Shown: positions 1 through 8,036 of the stretch, in pieces
How positions within the stretch are numbered: position 1 is the stretch's first letter
Layout: every line of letters starts with the position of its first letter
Assembly (NCBI GenBank): GCA_051879315.1
Contig: JBJELW010000090.1
Location: 1 to 64,000 of the forward strand
Source of the DNA: Roseburia_C sp051879315
Lineage (GTDB): Bacteria; Bacillota; Clostridia; Lachnospirales; Lachnospiraceae
DNA length: 64,000 bases
Direction: 5' to 3'
Notes under the pieces: model-generated
Seen by the model: the letters and a program-made list of their open reading frames with translations, nothing else
What the model was told of the DNA's origin: nothing
Databases searched by the model: none
Position numbers and translations under genes: made by a program

Positions 1-380
1 TGAATGCTTCCGGCACCATGAAGACCGGCTGGTTTAAGGACGGAGCTTCCTGGTATTACCTGAAGCCCTCCGGAGCCATGGCAACCGGCTGGTTTAAGGA
101 CGGAGCTTCCTGGTACTACCTGAAACCCTCCGGAGCCATGGCAACCGGCTGGGTAAGTGACGGCGGTACCTGGTATTATATGGATGCTTCCGGAGCCATG
201 ATCACCGGTTGGTTTAAGGATGGATCTGACTGGTATTACATGGATGAGTCCGGTGCCATGAAGACCGGCTGGCTTCAGGATGGAGGAAACTGGTATTATT
301 TACTGTCCTCCGGAGCAATGGCCCATGATACCGTTATCGATGGCTACAAATTGGCCACATCCGGCGAATGGGTACAGTAA
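1..380 (+). CDS. C-terminal part of a cell-wall (choline-binding-type) repeat protein
   Basis: The reading frame is open from the left edge (first whole codon at base 3) to TAA at 378-380, so the 5' end lies outside the window. What remains is almost entirely about six repeats of roughly 20 residues with the pattern GW-x(4-8)-WYYL/M-x(3)-GAM-x-TG, the CW_binding_1/choline-binding fold, which binds choline residues on wall or lipoteichoic polymers. The last part (DTVIDGYKLATSGEWVQ) is the usual non-repeat cap. The first two repeats are nearly identical at DNA level, a sign of recent duplication. The catalytic or effector domain is not visible. The repeats match those of the proteins at 34742, 37168 and, more loosely, 40182. 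Choline as ligand is inferred from the family. Confidence 0.9.
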   Translation, partial: NASGTMKTGWFKDGASWYYLKPSGAMATGWFKDGASWYYLKPSGAMATGWVSDGGTWYYMDASGAMITGWFKDGSDWYYMDESGAMKTGWLQDGGNWYYLLSSGAMAHDTVIDGYKLATSGEWVQ

Positions 381-402
381 TTTTATAATTCATTAGAAAA
401 CG

Positions 403-436
403 AGCGCTTGTCGGTTTCAAACCGGCAGGCGCTTTT
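403..436 (+). terminator. Rho-independent terminator after the repeat protein
   Basis: Inverted repeat with arms around AGCGCTTGTCGGTTT and AAACCGGCAGGCGCT, followed by TTTT. It ends the transcript of the repeat-protein gene. Confidence 0.8.
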
Positions 437-468
437 GGCCTTATAAAATAAAATTACGGAAACTCAAG
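434..468 (+). repeat. Solo right end of the 6627-6812 MITE-like element
   Basis: Bases 434-468 match the right end of the complete element at 6778-6812 almost exactly (TTTGGCCTT, then AAATAAAATTACGG and the terminal ACTCAAG). No left terminal repeat (CTTGAGTTTCCG) is visible upstream, so this is a half copy or a remnant. In both places the end lies exactly 11 bases before a -35 box. Confidence 0.6.
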
Positions 469-479
469 ACTTTTTCAAA

Positions 480-507
480 TTGACTTTTTCTCAAAAAATG
501 ATATAGT
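480..507 (+). promoter_or_regulatory. Sigma-A promoter of ispE
   Basis: TTGACT at 480-485 and TATAGT at 502-507 with a 16-base spacer, about 40 bases before the ispE start. Confidence 0.7.
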
Positions 508-547
508 GGAATTAAGTGTTGTGTATACAAAATACAGGAGAAAAACA

Positions 548-1417
548 ATGGACGAAATAACAGTAAAGGCATTGGCGAAGATCAACCTGGGACTGGATGT
601 GCTCCGTCGCCGTGAGGACGGGTATCATGAGGTAAAGATGATTATGCAGACCATTCATCTTTATGATCAGTTGTTTCTGGAGAAGACGGAGTCTGACATT
701 TCGTTGGAGACGAATCTGAAGTTTCTTCCCACGGATCCGGGGAATCTGGCTTACCGGGCGGCAGCGCTTCTGAAAGAGGAGTTTCATTTGAAGGAGGGCG
801 TGCATATCCGCCTTCAGAAGCGGATTCCGGTGGCTGCGGGTATGGCAGGCGGCAGCACCGATGCGGCAGGAGTCCTTTATGGCATGAATCAGATGTTTGA
901 GCTGGGACTCAGCAGAAAGGATTTGATGGAGCGGGGAGTTAAGCTTGGGGCAGATGTGCCCTACTGTCTCATGCGGGGAACGGCTCTGGCAGAGGGAATC
1001 GGAGAGAAACTGACGTCTCTTCCTCCCATGGTGAAGTGTCCGGTGGTGATTGCAAAGCCTCAGATCAGTGTTTCCACCAAGTATGTCTATGAGCATCTGG
1101 TATTGGATGAGAACACCGAGCATCCGGACATTGATCAGCTCATTTCTGATATCAAGGCAAAGGATCTGGATGCCATTGCTGCCCATATGGGAAATGTGTT
1201 AGAGTCTGTGACCATTCATAAATATCCGGAAATTGCAGAGATTAAGGATGTGCTGATGCAAAATGGGGCGAAGAATGCCATGATGAGCGGCAGCGGTCCT
1301 ACGGTTTTTGCACTGTATGGGGATGAGGACGCCGCACGACGGGCGGTGGAAGCCTTAAAAAAGACCGGTCTGGCAAGACAGACCTTTGTGACAGATATCT
1401 ATAACAACCGCCGGTGA
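548..1417 (+). CDS. ispE: 4-diphosphocytidyl-2-C-methyl-D-erythritol kinase
   Basis: Phosphorylates the 2-hydroxyl of CDP-methylerythritol with ATP, the fourth step of the non-mevalonate isoprenoid pathway in the cytosol. The protein (289 aa, normal for the family) has the GHMP-kinase layout: N-terminal AKINLGLDVL, the ATP loop PVAAGMAGGSTDAA near residues 95-108, and the C-terminal MSGSGPTVFALY glycine motif. I chose ATG at 548 because an AGGAG site lies 8 bases upstream and it gives the family N-terminus; an in-frame upstream ATG at 506 lies inside the -10 box. The next gene begins 32 bases downstream with its own strong ribosome site, so the two are probably cotranscribed. Confidence 0.95.
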   Translation: MDEITVKALAKINLGLDVLRRREDGYHEVKMIMQTIHLYDQLFLEKTESDISLETNLKFLPTDPGNLAYRAAALLKEEFHLKEGVHIRLQKRIPVAAGMAGGSTDAAGVLYGMNQMFELGLSRKDLMERGVKLGADVPYCLMRGTALAEGIGEKLTSLPPMVKCPVVIAKPQISVSTKYVYEHLVLDENTEHPDIDQLISDIKAKDLDAIAAHMGNVLESVTIHKYPEIAEIKDVLMQNGAKNAMMSGSGPTVFALYGDEDAARRAVEALKKTGLARQTFVTDIYNNRR

Positions 1418-1449
1418 GGGGCGTTACCTTGTAAACAGGAGGAAGAGAT

Positions 1450-2124
1450 ATGACCGATGATTTACAGCTAAATATGGATGCATACCTGCCTTTGCGGGAT
1501 GTGGTGTTTAACACTCTGCGGGAGGCAATTTTAAAGGGTGAGTTAAAACCCGGGGAGCGTCTGATGGAATTAAAGCTTGCTTCCAAGCTGGGCGTCAGCC
1601 GGACACCTATCCGGGAGGCCATCCGTATGCTGGAGCAGGAGGGCCTGGCTGTGACCATTCCGCGCCGTGGCGCTGTGGTGGCCCATATGTCGGAGAAGGA
1701 TACAGAGGATGTGCTGCAGATTCGTAGTGCGTTGGATGAACTGGCGGTGCAGTTGGCAGCAGATAATATGCAGCCGGAACAGTTAGAGCAGTTGGAACAG
1801 GCCCGTCAGAAATTTGAGGATGCCACCCGCAGCAAGGATATCAAGCTGCTGGCCCAAATGGATGTGCAGTTTCATGATGTAATTTATCAGGCTACCGGAA
1901 ACCCCAGACTGGTGGTGCTTTTGAATAATCTCAGAGAGCAGATGTACCGCTACCGTGTGGAATATTTAAAGGATGAGAAGGCCTATCCGAAGCTTTTGCA
2001 GGAGCATCAGGATATTGTGGATGGATTGCGCCAGCGGGATAAGGAAAAGGTGGCGGAAATCATGAGACGTCATGTGCGCAATCAGGCGGAGACGGTGAAG
2101 GATATGATCCGGAATCAGGAGTAA
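1450..2124 (+). CDS. GntR-family regulator (FadR/FCD type)
   Basis: A 224-residue DNA-binding regulator. Residues about 10-78 form the GntR winged helix (LREAILKGELKPGERLMELK, then LGVSRTPIREAIRMLEQEGL). Residues about 85-215 form the all-helical FCD ligand domain with acidic and histidine residues that in this family bind a metal and a small carboxylate. AGGAGGAA sits 6 bases before the ATG. It follows ispE closely, and a terminator lies 55 bases after the stop. The ligand and targets cannot be read from the sequence; sugar acids or other carboxylates are typical for FCD regulators. Confidence 0.9.
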   Translation: MTDDLQLNMDAYLPLRDVVFNTLREAILKGELKPGERLMELKLASKLGVSRTPIREAIRMLEQEGLAVTIPRRGAVVAHMSEKDTEDVLQIRSALDELAVQLAADNMQPEQLEQLEQARQKFEDATRSKDIKLLAQMDVQFHDVIYQATGNPRLVVLLNNLREQMYRYRVEYLKDEKAYPKLLQEHQDIVDGLRQRDKEKVAEIMRRHVRNQAETVKDMIRNQE

Positions 2125-2178
2125 GATTCCGAAACTTCATGAAATGCCGAATAGATAATAAAATATTGGAAAACCTAG

Positions 2179-2207
2179 GGATAGACGGGATGTCTATCTC
2201 TTTTTTT
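2179..2207 (+). terminator. Terminator after the GntR gene
   Basis: GATAGAC / GTCTATC stem (2180-2198) followed by a long T tract to 2207. Confidence 0.7.
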
Positions 2208-2274
2208 ATGAAAAAAGCAAAACAGAATGAGAATATGGAACGTATGGACTCCATGCGTTGGAATGGGAGGAACC

Positions 2275-3756
2275 ATGGATCAAATCAGCACATCATTAGC
2301 GGAAAATATCAGGGGATTTAAAGAAATCTTTTGTGACTGCGCAGATATCAAAATGCGTCAGATGCAGATTGGAGCCGGACAGAAGGTGTCATGTTTTGTA
2401 GCCTACATTGAGGTTACGGGGGGCGAAACTATTTTTGAACGGTCTCTGGTGGGAAAATTGTTAAACAGTCTCAGCGATTGTGACAGGCAGGAAATATGCA
2501 GGCAGTTAGATGCCAACGCATTGGGACTCTCCGATGCCACACCTTTTTCAACATTGACAGATGCAGCGGCGGGACTTCTCACCGGGGATACCATTCTCTT
2601 TGTGGATGGCTGGGACAAGGCGCTGAAGATTCCGGATAAGGGCTACCCACAGATGGGTATCAATGAGGCGGACTCCGAGAAAGTGATCCGGGGATCAAAT
2701 GAGGGATTTTCCGATTCCATCAAAGCCAACACGGCGCTGATCCGAAAGCGGATCCGTTCCCCGAAGGTGAAGGTCCGGGAGAAAACCCTGGGTGTGCGCA
2801 GCCAGACCAAGGTGGATCTGGTGTATATGGAGGGAATCACCCATGAGTCCTTGCTGCAGGAGATCGAGCGACGGCTGGATGGATTTGAAATTGACGGGGT
2901 GTTGGACAGCGGAATCATTGAACAGTTGTCGGAGGACACATGGTATTCTCCTTTTCCACAGTTTCAGACTACCCAGCGCCCGGATCGGGCGGCCATGTCC
3001 ATATTGGAGGGACGGGTGGTACTGCTGTCGGACAATTCCCCTATTGCACTGATTCTTCCCACGGACTATAACTCCTTCATCCGTACCAGCGATGACTATT
3101 ACAGCCGGTGGGAGATTGCATCCATGGGAAGAATCCTGCGATACATTGCATCTTTTTTTGCCATGACATTGCCGGGATTGTATCTGGCGGTGTGCAATTT
3201 TCATACCCAGATTCTGCCCACTAATCTGATTCTCTCCTTTGTGGCTGCCCGGCAGGGTGTACCTTTTCCCGGCGTAGTGGAAGTGCTCCTGATGGAGCTT
3301 TCCTTTGAACTGCTGCGGGAGGCGGGAGTCCGGCTCCCCGGAGCCATGGGAAATACCATAGGTATTGTGGGCGGCCTTATCATTGGTCAGGCGGCGGTGG
3401 AGGCCAACCTCACCAGCCCCATTGTGGTGATTGTGGTGGCCTTCACGGCGCTGTGTTCTTTTGCCATACCCAATGAGGAATTCGCCACCGCATTCCGTGT
3501 GCTGAAATTCTTTTTTATCGGCATGAGCGCATGGCTGGGATTTTACGGATTCCTGTTGGCGCTGCTGGCGGTGTTGATCCATCTGTCTCATCTGAAGAGC
3601 TTCGGCATCCCCTATCTGATGCCCTTTGTGGCAGCGGATTTAAGCGACTATCACGACGAGCGTGACAGCCTGGTGCGGCTGCCGCTTTTTGCCATGAAGA
3701 GACGTCCTATCTATGCCAGAAGGGACAACCGGGTTCGGTTAAGGAGGAAGAAATAA
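2275..3756 (+). CDS. Spore germinant receptor A subunit (GerA/SpoVAF family)
   Basis: First gene of a three-gene germinant receptor operon. The 493-residue protein has a large hydrophilic N-terminal region (about 1-270) and a block of membrane segments at about 290-450 containing the family's conserved PGLYLAV and EVLLMELSFELLREAG motifs. The C-terminal tail is basic. GerA subunits sit in the inner membrane of the spore and with the B and C subunits sense nutrients. I chose ATG 2275 because GGGAGG lies 4-5 bases upstream; the frame extends to an upstream ATG at 2227 without a good ribosome site. The B gene begins at the base after the stop. Receptors of this family are normally made in the forespore under sigma-G; I could not assign that promoter here. 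Confidence 0.92.
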   Translation: MDQISTSLAENIRGFKEIFCDCADIKMRQMQIGAGQKVSCFVAYIEVTGGETIFERSLVGKLLNSLSDCDRQEICRQLDANALGLSDATPFSTLTDAAAGLLTGDTILFVDGWDKALKIPDKGYPQMGINEADSEKVIRGSNEGFSDSIKANTALIRKRIRSPKVKVREKTLGVRSQTKVDLVYMEGITHESLLQEIERRLDGFEIDGVLDSGIIEQLSEDTWYSPFPQFQTTQRPDRAAMSILEGRVVLLSDNSPIALILPTDYNSFIRTSDDYYSRWEIASMGRILRYIASFFAMTLPGLYLAVCNFHTQILPTNLILSFVAARQGVPFPGVVEVLLMELSFELLREAGVRLPGAMGNTIGIVGGLIIGQAAVEANLTSPIVVIVVAFTALCSFAIPNEEFATAFRVLKFFFIGMSAWLGFYGFLLALLAVLIHLSHLKSFGIPYLMPFVAADLSDYHDERDSLVRLPLFAMKRRPIYARRDNRVRLRRKK

Positions 3757-4821
3757 ATGTTTTCGGATAATCAGAAAATCTCTGACCGGCAGATGCAGCG
3801 GCTGTTGATTTACGACATGCTGGGCATCAGCACATTGGCACTGCCGGGTCTGCTGGCCCGGATACTGGGGAGAGATGCCATCTTTGCCCTGGCCCTGGCA
3901 TTGATTCCGGCCTTCCTTTTGGTGTGGCTTCTGGAAAAAAGCGGAAGCTGTGTGCAAGAGCTGGCGGAACATGGATGGCTTCGTTATCCCATCTGTATTT
4001 TTTATTCCCTGGAGGGAATCCTTATCTCCGGCTATGGTGCGTACCTTTTGGGAGACATGATGGTAAAAAATCTGGTGAAGGATGAGTCCTTCTATCTGGT
4101 GACGGGACTTTTGATCCTGCTGGGGGGATATGGGATCTGTCAGGGGATAGAAGGCAGAGCCAGGATCTATGAAATTCTGTTTTGGATTTTGCTGATTCCA
4201 TTGTTTCTCATGCTGCTGCTGGCGGTCAGGGATGTGGATACCAACCTGTGGACTCCGGTAGCAACCCATGATCTGTGGACGCTGGGGAAAGGAATTGCCA
4301 TGGCATTTCTGTTTTATATGATTGTGGCACTGGCTTTTTTCATGAGACCCTATCTGGTTCACCCGGAACATTTGGGAATCTGCTGCCGCAGGAGTCTGAT
4401 ATTTGTGGCGGCAATCAACGGTATCATCTGTCTGATACTCACCGGAATATTCGGTGCCGGGGCGCTGGCTGCCATGGAAATGCCGGTGATCACTCTGATG
4501 AGCATGGTAAAACTGCCGGGAGGCTTTTTGGAGCGGCAGGACGTGTTTATGGTGGCAATCTGGTTTTTTGCCATTTATGCCTTGATCAATACCGGGATGT
4601 TCTACGCTTCAGAGTTGACGGGAAAAATGCTGGGAAAGGGAAAGCAGGGGTGGCGGATTCTGTGTATCATGGTGCTGACTATGCTTTCCGCACTGGGCTG
4701 TTATCATGTGCAGGGATGGAAGCAGGCGCTGGTTTGGATTCAGTTTCTGGTGGTATTGCCGGTGACGATCCTGTTGATGATTTGGGGCTGGATCCGGAAC
4801 AATAGAAAGGAGCTGTCATGA
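3757..4821 (+). CDS. Germinant receptor B subunit (GerB, permease-like)
   Basis: A 354-residue integral membrane protein with about ten hydrophobic helices and the APC-like layout of GerB/endospore germination permeases. In the established model the B subunit binds the germinant, usually an amino acid, sugar or nucleoside. Its ATG abuts the stop of the A gene, and AAGGAGGAAG at the end of that gene is its ribosome site. Its stop overlaps the C-subunit start (ATGA). Ligand specificity cannot be read from the sequence. Confidence 0.93.
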   Translation: MFSDNQKISDRQMQRLLIYDMLGISTLALPGLLARILGRDAIFALALALIPAFLLVWLLEKSGSCVQELAEHGWLRYPICIFYSLEGILISGYGAYLLGDMMVKNLVKDESFYLVTGLLILLGGYGICQGIEGRARIYEILFWILLIPLFLMLLLAVRDVDTNLWTPVATHDLWTLGKGIAMAFLFYMIVALAFFMRPYLVHPEHLGICCRRSLIFVAAINGIICLILTGIFGAGALAAMEMPVITLMSMVKLPGGFLERQDVFMVAIWFFAIYALINTGMFYASELTGKMLGKGKQGWRILCIMVLTMLSALGCYHVQGWKQALVWIQFLVVLPVTILLMIWGWIRNNRKELS

Positions 4822-5867
4822 AACAAGCAGTACGGATATGGAGTGTGATCTGTATGACGCTGGCCGCTTTAGGCCTTTGCGGATGCAGCAGCACGGAACT
4901 GGAGGATAAAAACTTTCCCATGGCAGCGGTGATTGCCTGGCAGGATGGTTCCTATGAAATGGCATTGGGATTTCAGGAACTAAGTGATGTGGCGGATGAG
5001 AATACCACCGGGGAAAAGGAGCCGGATGTGTCCATATATGGGGAAAATGGCTATGAGCTTTTTGAGCAGGCGGATGCCAAAAATCCGGGACAGATGGACT
5101 ACAATCACATGAAGGCATTGATTCTTTCTCAGGAGCTTTTTTCCCGGGAGCAGCAGATGGAGGCGCTGTTGTCCTGCCTGGAGGAGCAGAATGTCATTGC
5201 CCGCAATACCTTGCTTTTTGTGACGGAGGATGAACCCGCAGCAGTTATTGCCAGCAGTGAAGTCATTAAAGATAATGTAGGAAATTATCTGCAGGAACTG
5301 ATCACCTCCAATCAGGATTTTAAAGCGGATGCTCCGGTGACTTTGGGGGCTCTGCTGAATGCCCGGTATAATCAGGATGAGACACTGATGATTCCCAGAG
5401 TATCCGTTACGGAACAGGGCCTGGAGCTGGCGGACTATTTTGTCCTGAGAGGCATGGAGCCTGTGGGAAGTATTTCTTTTGAACAGGGAGAAGTGGTTAT
5501 GCTTTCCTGCGGGTTGTTGAAACATTATGGAGTAACCCCGGATGCAGATACGATGATCCGGTTGTCGGATATTTCCTGCAGCTATCAGTTGGAAGGAGAT
5601 GAAAGCGGTGTGACGGAAACGGTGTATCTGTCCGCCAATGCCACTGCCTATACAGGAAAAGTTCCGGTAAATCTGAAGGAGTATCTGGAGAAGGATCTGG
5701 AACAGAAGGCGGCAAAACTTTTGGCAGCAGGCATCGATCCCACCGACAGTTACTACAAGCTGGGAGGATATGACCGGAAAGCCTATCAGGTCTATGCCGG
5801 AAACTGTGAAAAGTATCAGGAAAATCTGAGCATTCATTACGTGTGCCGGATCCACACCACCCAGTGA
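4818..5867 (+). CDS. Germinant receptor C subunit lipoprotein (Ger(x)C)
   Basis: A 349-residue lipoprotein. The N-terminus is a type II signal ending LGLCGC, placing the lipidated cysteine at residue 23. The body follows the Ger(x)C family order, including the NVIARNTLLFV stretch and the C-terminal half with AAKLLAAGIDP near residue 300. The start codon overlaps the B-gene stop by four bases, so translation is likely coupled. It anchors the receptor to the outer face of the spore inner membrane. The A-B-C gene order and near-zero spacing support one functional receptor. Confidence 0.92.
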   Translation: MKQAVRIWSVICMTLAALGLCGCSSTELEDKNFPMAAVIAWQDGSYEMALGFQELSDVADENTTGEKEPDVSIYGENGYELFEQADAKNPGQMDYNHMKALILSQELFSREQQMEALLSCLEEQNVIARNTLLFVTEDEPAAVIASSEVIKDNVGNYLQELITSNQDFKADAPVTLGALLNARYNQDETLMIPRVSVTEQGLELADYFVLRGMEPVGSISFEQGEVVMLSCGLLKHYGVTPDADTMIRLSDISCSYQLEGDESGVTETVYLSANATAYTGKVPVNLKEYLEKDLEQKAAKLLAAGIDPTDSYYKLGGYDRKAYQVYAGNCEKYQENLSIHYVCRIHTTQ

Positions 5868-5907
5868 GTTTGAAATCGGCACAAAACAGATGAAACAAAT
5901 ATTATGT

Positions 5908-5935
5908 GTATAAGGTGAAAAAATTTGGTTACACT
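5908..5935 (+). promoter_or_regulatory. Possible sigma-F promoter of spoIIR
   Basis: GTATA at 5908-5912 and GGTTACACT at 5927-5935, spacer 14, resemble the sigma-F pattern (GYWTA and GGNRANAYTW) with two mismatches in the -10 half. The family's spoIIR genes are under sigma-F control. Would place the start of the RNA near 5942, inside the loop of the inverted repeat described next. Confidence 0.4.
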
Positions 5936-5975
5936 CCTAACTGTAAAGGGGATTACCCGTAAATGTTAGGAGTGT
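5931..5975 (+). promoter_or_regulatory. Inverted repeat that would mask the spoIIR ribosome site
   Basis: ACACTCCTAAC (5931-5941) and GTTAGGAGTGT (5965-5975) are a perfect 11-base inverted repeat separated by 23 bases. The 3' arm contains the GGAG Shine-Dalgarno site of spoIIR (5969-5972). A transcript running in from the germination operon would carry both arms and hide the site; one starting near 5942 would lack the 5' arm. The function is inferred, the symmetry is seen. Confidence 0.6.
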
Positions 5976-5982
5976 GATTGGT

Positions 5983-6624
5983 GTGAAATCAGCAAAGAAA
6001 AAAAGATGGATGATACATATAGGAGCAGTTGTTTTGCTTATAGTTCTGGGAATGGGGATCTGTCAGGCGAGACATGAACAGAATCAGCAGTCCATTGCCC
6101 AAAAGGTGCTGCGGTTCCATGTGCGGGCCAACAGTGACAGTCAGGAGGATCAGGCACTGAAACTGGATGTGCGGGACGCGGTGGGGGAATTGTTGGCGCA
6201 GTATCTGGCGGAGGCAGACAGCAGGCAGCAGTCAGAGGATATTGTGAAGGAACACATGGCGGAGATCGTGGAAACTGCGACGGAGGTCATAGAAGCAGAG
6301 GGATATGAGTATGGCGTGGAGGTCTATGTGGCGGACGTGGAATTCCCGGTGAAAACTTACGGAGCCTACACATTCCCAGCAGGGACTTACCGGGCCCTGG
6401 AGATTGTCATCGGTTCCGGTACCGGTCATAACTGGTGGTGCGTCATGTATCCCAATATGTGTTTTGCAGACGGAACTTATGATGTGGTGGATGAAGAATC
6501 GGAAAAAAAGCTGAGTCAGACCCTGACCACCCAGGAATATGAGGAACTGATGGAGACAAAGGATTACCAGGTGTCATTCCGTATTGTGGAAGAGGTAGAG
6601 AATCTGTTTCAAAGCCGGAAATAA
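5983..6624 (+). CDS. spoIIR: Stage II sporulation protein R
   Basis: SpoIIR is made in the forespore under sigma-F and secreted into the intermembrane space, where it triggers SpoIIGA to process pro-sigma-E in the mother cell. The protein (213 aa) has an N-terminal membrane or signal segment (about residues 10-25) and the family signatures LRFHVRANSDS...QALKLDVRDAV and GHNWWCVMYPNMCF. I chose GTG 5983, ten bases after GGAG; an in-frame GTG at 5974 would overlap the ribosome site. Its stop codon lies inside the target duplication of the mobile element that follows, so the insertion landed exactly at the gene end. Confidence 0.9.
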   Translation: MKSAKKKRWMIHIGAVVLLIVLGMGICQARHEQNQQSIAQKVLRFHVRANSDSQEDQALKLDVRDAVGELLAQYLAEADSRQQSEDIVKEHMAEIVETATEVIEAEGYEYGVEVYVADVEFPVKTYGAYTFPAGTYRALEIVIGSGTGHNWWCVMYPNMCFADGTYDVVDEESEKKLSQTLTTQEYEELMETKDYQVSFRIVEEVENLFQSRK

Positions 6625-6626
6625 TA

Positions 6627-6812
6627 CTTGAGTTTCCGCATTTAGTATGTTCAGCAGGCCAAAAGAACTTGCTGCGATAGCAGCAAAGTTAAATTGCACA
6701 AAATTGCTCTCGGAAAACTTGTTTTCCGAAGGCAATTTATGTGCAATATTCACCTGCCACGAAATGTGGCAGGTGTTTTTGGCCTTGTAAAATAAAATTA
6801 CGGAAACTCAAG
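6627..6812. mobile_element. MITE-like palindromic element with 12-bp terminal repeats
   Basis: The 186-bp element starts with CTTGAGTTTCCG (6627-6638) and ends with its exact complement CGGAAACTCAAG (6801-6812). It is flanked by AATAATA at 6620-6626 and 6813-6819, a probable target duplication. Inside, the two halves pair again: GGCCAAAA against TTTTTGGCC, a hairpin on each side (CTTGCTGC/GCAGCAAAG and the terminator), and a central long stem TTGCACAAAATTGC / GGCAATTTATGTGCAA around GGAAAAC/GTTTTCC. It has no coding capacity, so transposition would need a transposase encoded elsewhere. Related pieces lie at 434-468 and 48899-48937. Confidence 0.75.
6751..6780 (+). terminator. Terminator carried inside the MITE-like element
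   Basis: CACCTGCCAC / GTGGCAGGTG stem with a five-base loop and TTTTT. It would end the spoIIR transcript. A close relative ends the transcript at 48906-48937. Confidence 0.75.
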
Positions 6813-6823
6813 AATAATACGGA

Positions 6824-6852
6824 TTGCACCCTACGGGATTGTGTGCTATAAT
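6824..6852 (+). promoter_or_regulatory. Sigma-A promoter of the DUF1934 gene
   Basis: TTGCAC (6824-6829), 17-base spacer, perfect TATAAT (6847-6852), about 40 bases before the start codon and 11 bases after the MITE end. Confidence 0.8.
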
Positions 6853-6890
6853 GCGTCCGTAATTTAGCTCGTACCAAAGGAGGACGTGTA

Positions 6891-7343
6891 ATGACAAAGG
6901 ATGTAATCTTGACCATCAGTGGCCTGCAGATGCCCACAGAGGGAGAAGCGGAGCCTTTGGAGGTGATCACCCGGGGGGATTATTATCTGAAAAATGATAA
7001 GCATTATATTCTCTATGATGAGTTTATGGAAGGATTTTCCGATGTTACGAAAAACACCATAAAACTGCAGCCGGATTGTCTGGAAATCACCAAAAAAGGT
7101 GTGGCCAATGTTCATATGGTATTTGAAAAGAATAAGAAGAATCTCTCCTATTACAACACGCCCTTCGGAAGTCTCTTGATTGGAATTGAGGCAACGGATA
7201 TCCAGATCCGGGAGCAGGAACAGAACATGGATGTGGAGGTCAGTTATGTGCTGGAAGCCAATTATGAGCATTTGGCGGACTGCACCATCCGCATGAATGT
7301 TAAGCCTGTCGGGGCGGGGGATTTTCATCTCTATGAAGCATAA
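6891..7343 (+). CDS. DUF1934 (YwiB-like) beta-barrel protein
   Basis: A 150-residue cytosolic protein matching the DUF1934 family in length and pattern: N-terminal ILTISG, a central run of short beta strands with ITKKGVANVHMVFEKN, the conserved TPFGSLLIGIEA stretch, and a strand-rich C-terminus. The family has a lipocalin-like barrel and no proven biochemical role. AGGAGG lies 6 bases before the ATG. It is monocistronic: it has its own promoter and a bidirectional terminator shared with the convergent gene. Confidence 0.85.
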   Translation: MTKDVILTISGLQMPTEGEAEPLEVITRGDYYLKNDKHYILYDEFMEGFSDVTKNTIKLQPDCLEITKKGVANVHMVFEKNKKNLSYYNTPFGSLLIGIEATDIQIREQEQNMDVEVSYVLEANYEHLADCTIRMNVKPVGAGDFHLYEA

Positions 7344-7349
7344 TAATAA

Positions 7350-7382
7350 AAGGCGGGTCACTTCTGTGTGATCCGCCCTTTC
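7350..7382. terminator. Bidirectional terminator between convergent genes
   Basis: GGCGGGTCAC / GTGATCCGCC stem (7352-7377) flanked by A-rich and T-rich sides. It serves both the DUF1934 gene and the minus-strand gene. Confidence 0.8.
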
Positions 7383-7385
7383 TGT

Positions 7386-7838
7386 TTATTTCAAGCCGGC
7401 TTTTTCCTGCATCTTTGCCAGCCATCCTTTTTTCTTTTTTGGTGTTTCAATAGGACCCCGCAATCCCTTCACTCCTGTGATATAAAGACCGCTCACGGTG
7501 GCCTTCACTTCTTTCTTGACGGGAATCTGATCAAAAACGGCTGCGTCTGCAATCAGTGTCATAACTCTGGGACCCACTTTTGCCTTTACAATAGGCATCT
7601 TGGACCGGCGCAGAAGCTTTGGCGTGCTGGCCAGAATGTTGGCCGGAAGACCGGCGTCCTTCATGCGCATCTTTTTCTTATCGATGATGAGCATGGAGAT
7701 GGTCTGGGAGTTGGCAGCAATCTGTGCATCCTGCTCTTCCTTCTGTTTCTGGGTCTTTTTCCCAAGAAAATATAATCCGATGACGGCTGCGACTAATACA
7801 ACCGCTATAATAATCAAAACAATAACGTATGTTGGCAC
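7386..7838 (-). CDS. Membrane-anchored protein of unknown function
   Basis: I do not recognise a named family. The 150-residue protein begins with a single hydrophobic helix (about residues 4-26), a short basic linker (GKKTQKQKEEQ), then a soluble cytosolic domain rich in beta strands and lysine, with the stretches ISMLIIDKKKMRMKDAGLP and ADAAVFDQIPVKKEVKATVSG. I chose the GTG at 7838-7836 because GGAGGG lies 8 bases upstream on the coding strand; the frame continues to an upstream ATG at 7919 with no ribosome site. The predicted topology puts the basic domain in the cytoplasm. Confidence 0.75.
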   Translation of the reverse strand: MPTYVIVLIIIAVVLVAAVIGLYFLGKKTQKQKEEQDAQIAANSQTISMLIIDKKKMRMKDAGLPANILASTPKLLRRSKMPIVKAKVGPRVMTLIADAAVFDQIPVKKEVKATVSGLYITGVKGLRGPIETPKKKKGWLAKMQEKAGLK

Positions 7839-8036
7839 GATAAAACCCTCCTTCAAGTGAAATCCGTTTTTCATTGTATCATTGATTATTGGAAAACTCA
7901 AGAAAATCTTTGGATACATTTTCCCTTTTCATTTTTTTGGTATTGTGGTATTATCGTATAGTGTTTTTATGCTTTACATGCCCATGTTCGGGGGAAGAGC
8001 ATGGACACATCAAAATTCAGAAGGGATTAATTAAAA

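Noticed and set aside
2139..2321. A 60-codon frame between the GntR gene and the germination operon
   Set aside because: It includes the terminator hairpin, has no ribosome site and overlaps the next gene.
2695..3591. A 298-codon minus-strand frame within the germination A gene
   Set aside because: Shadow of a clear GerA gene; histidine- and glutamine-rich composition typical of antisense frames.
7889..7901. A further end of the MITE-like element (GGAAAACTCAAG)
   Set aside because: One inserted base and no matching neighbouring sequence; too short to separate from chance.
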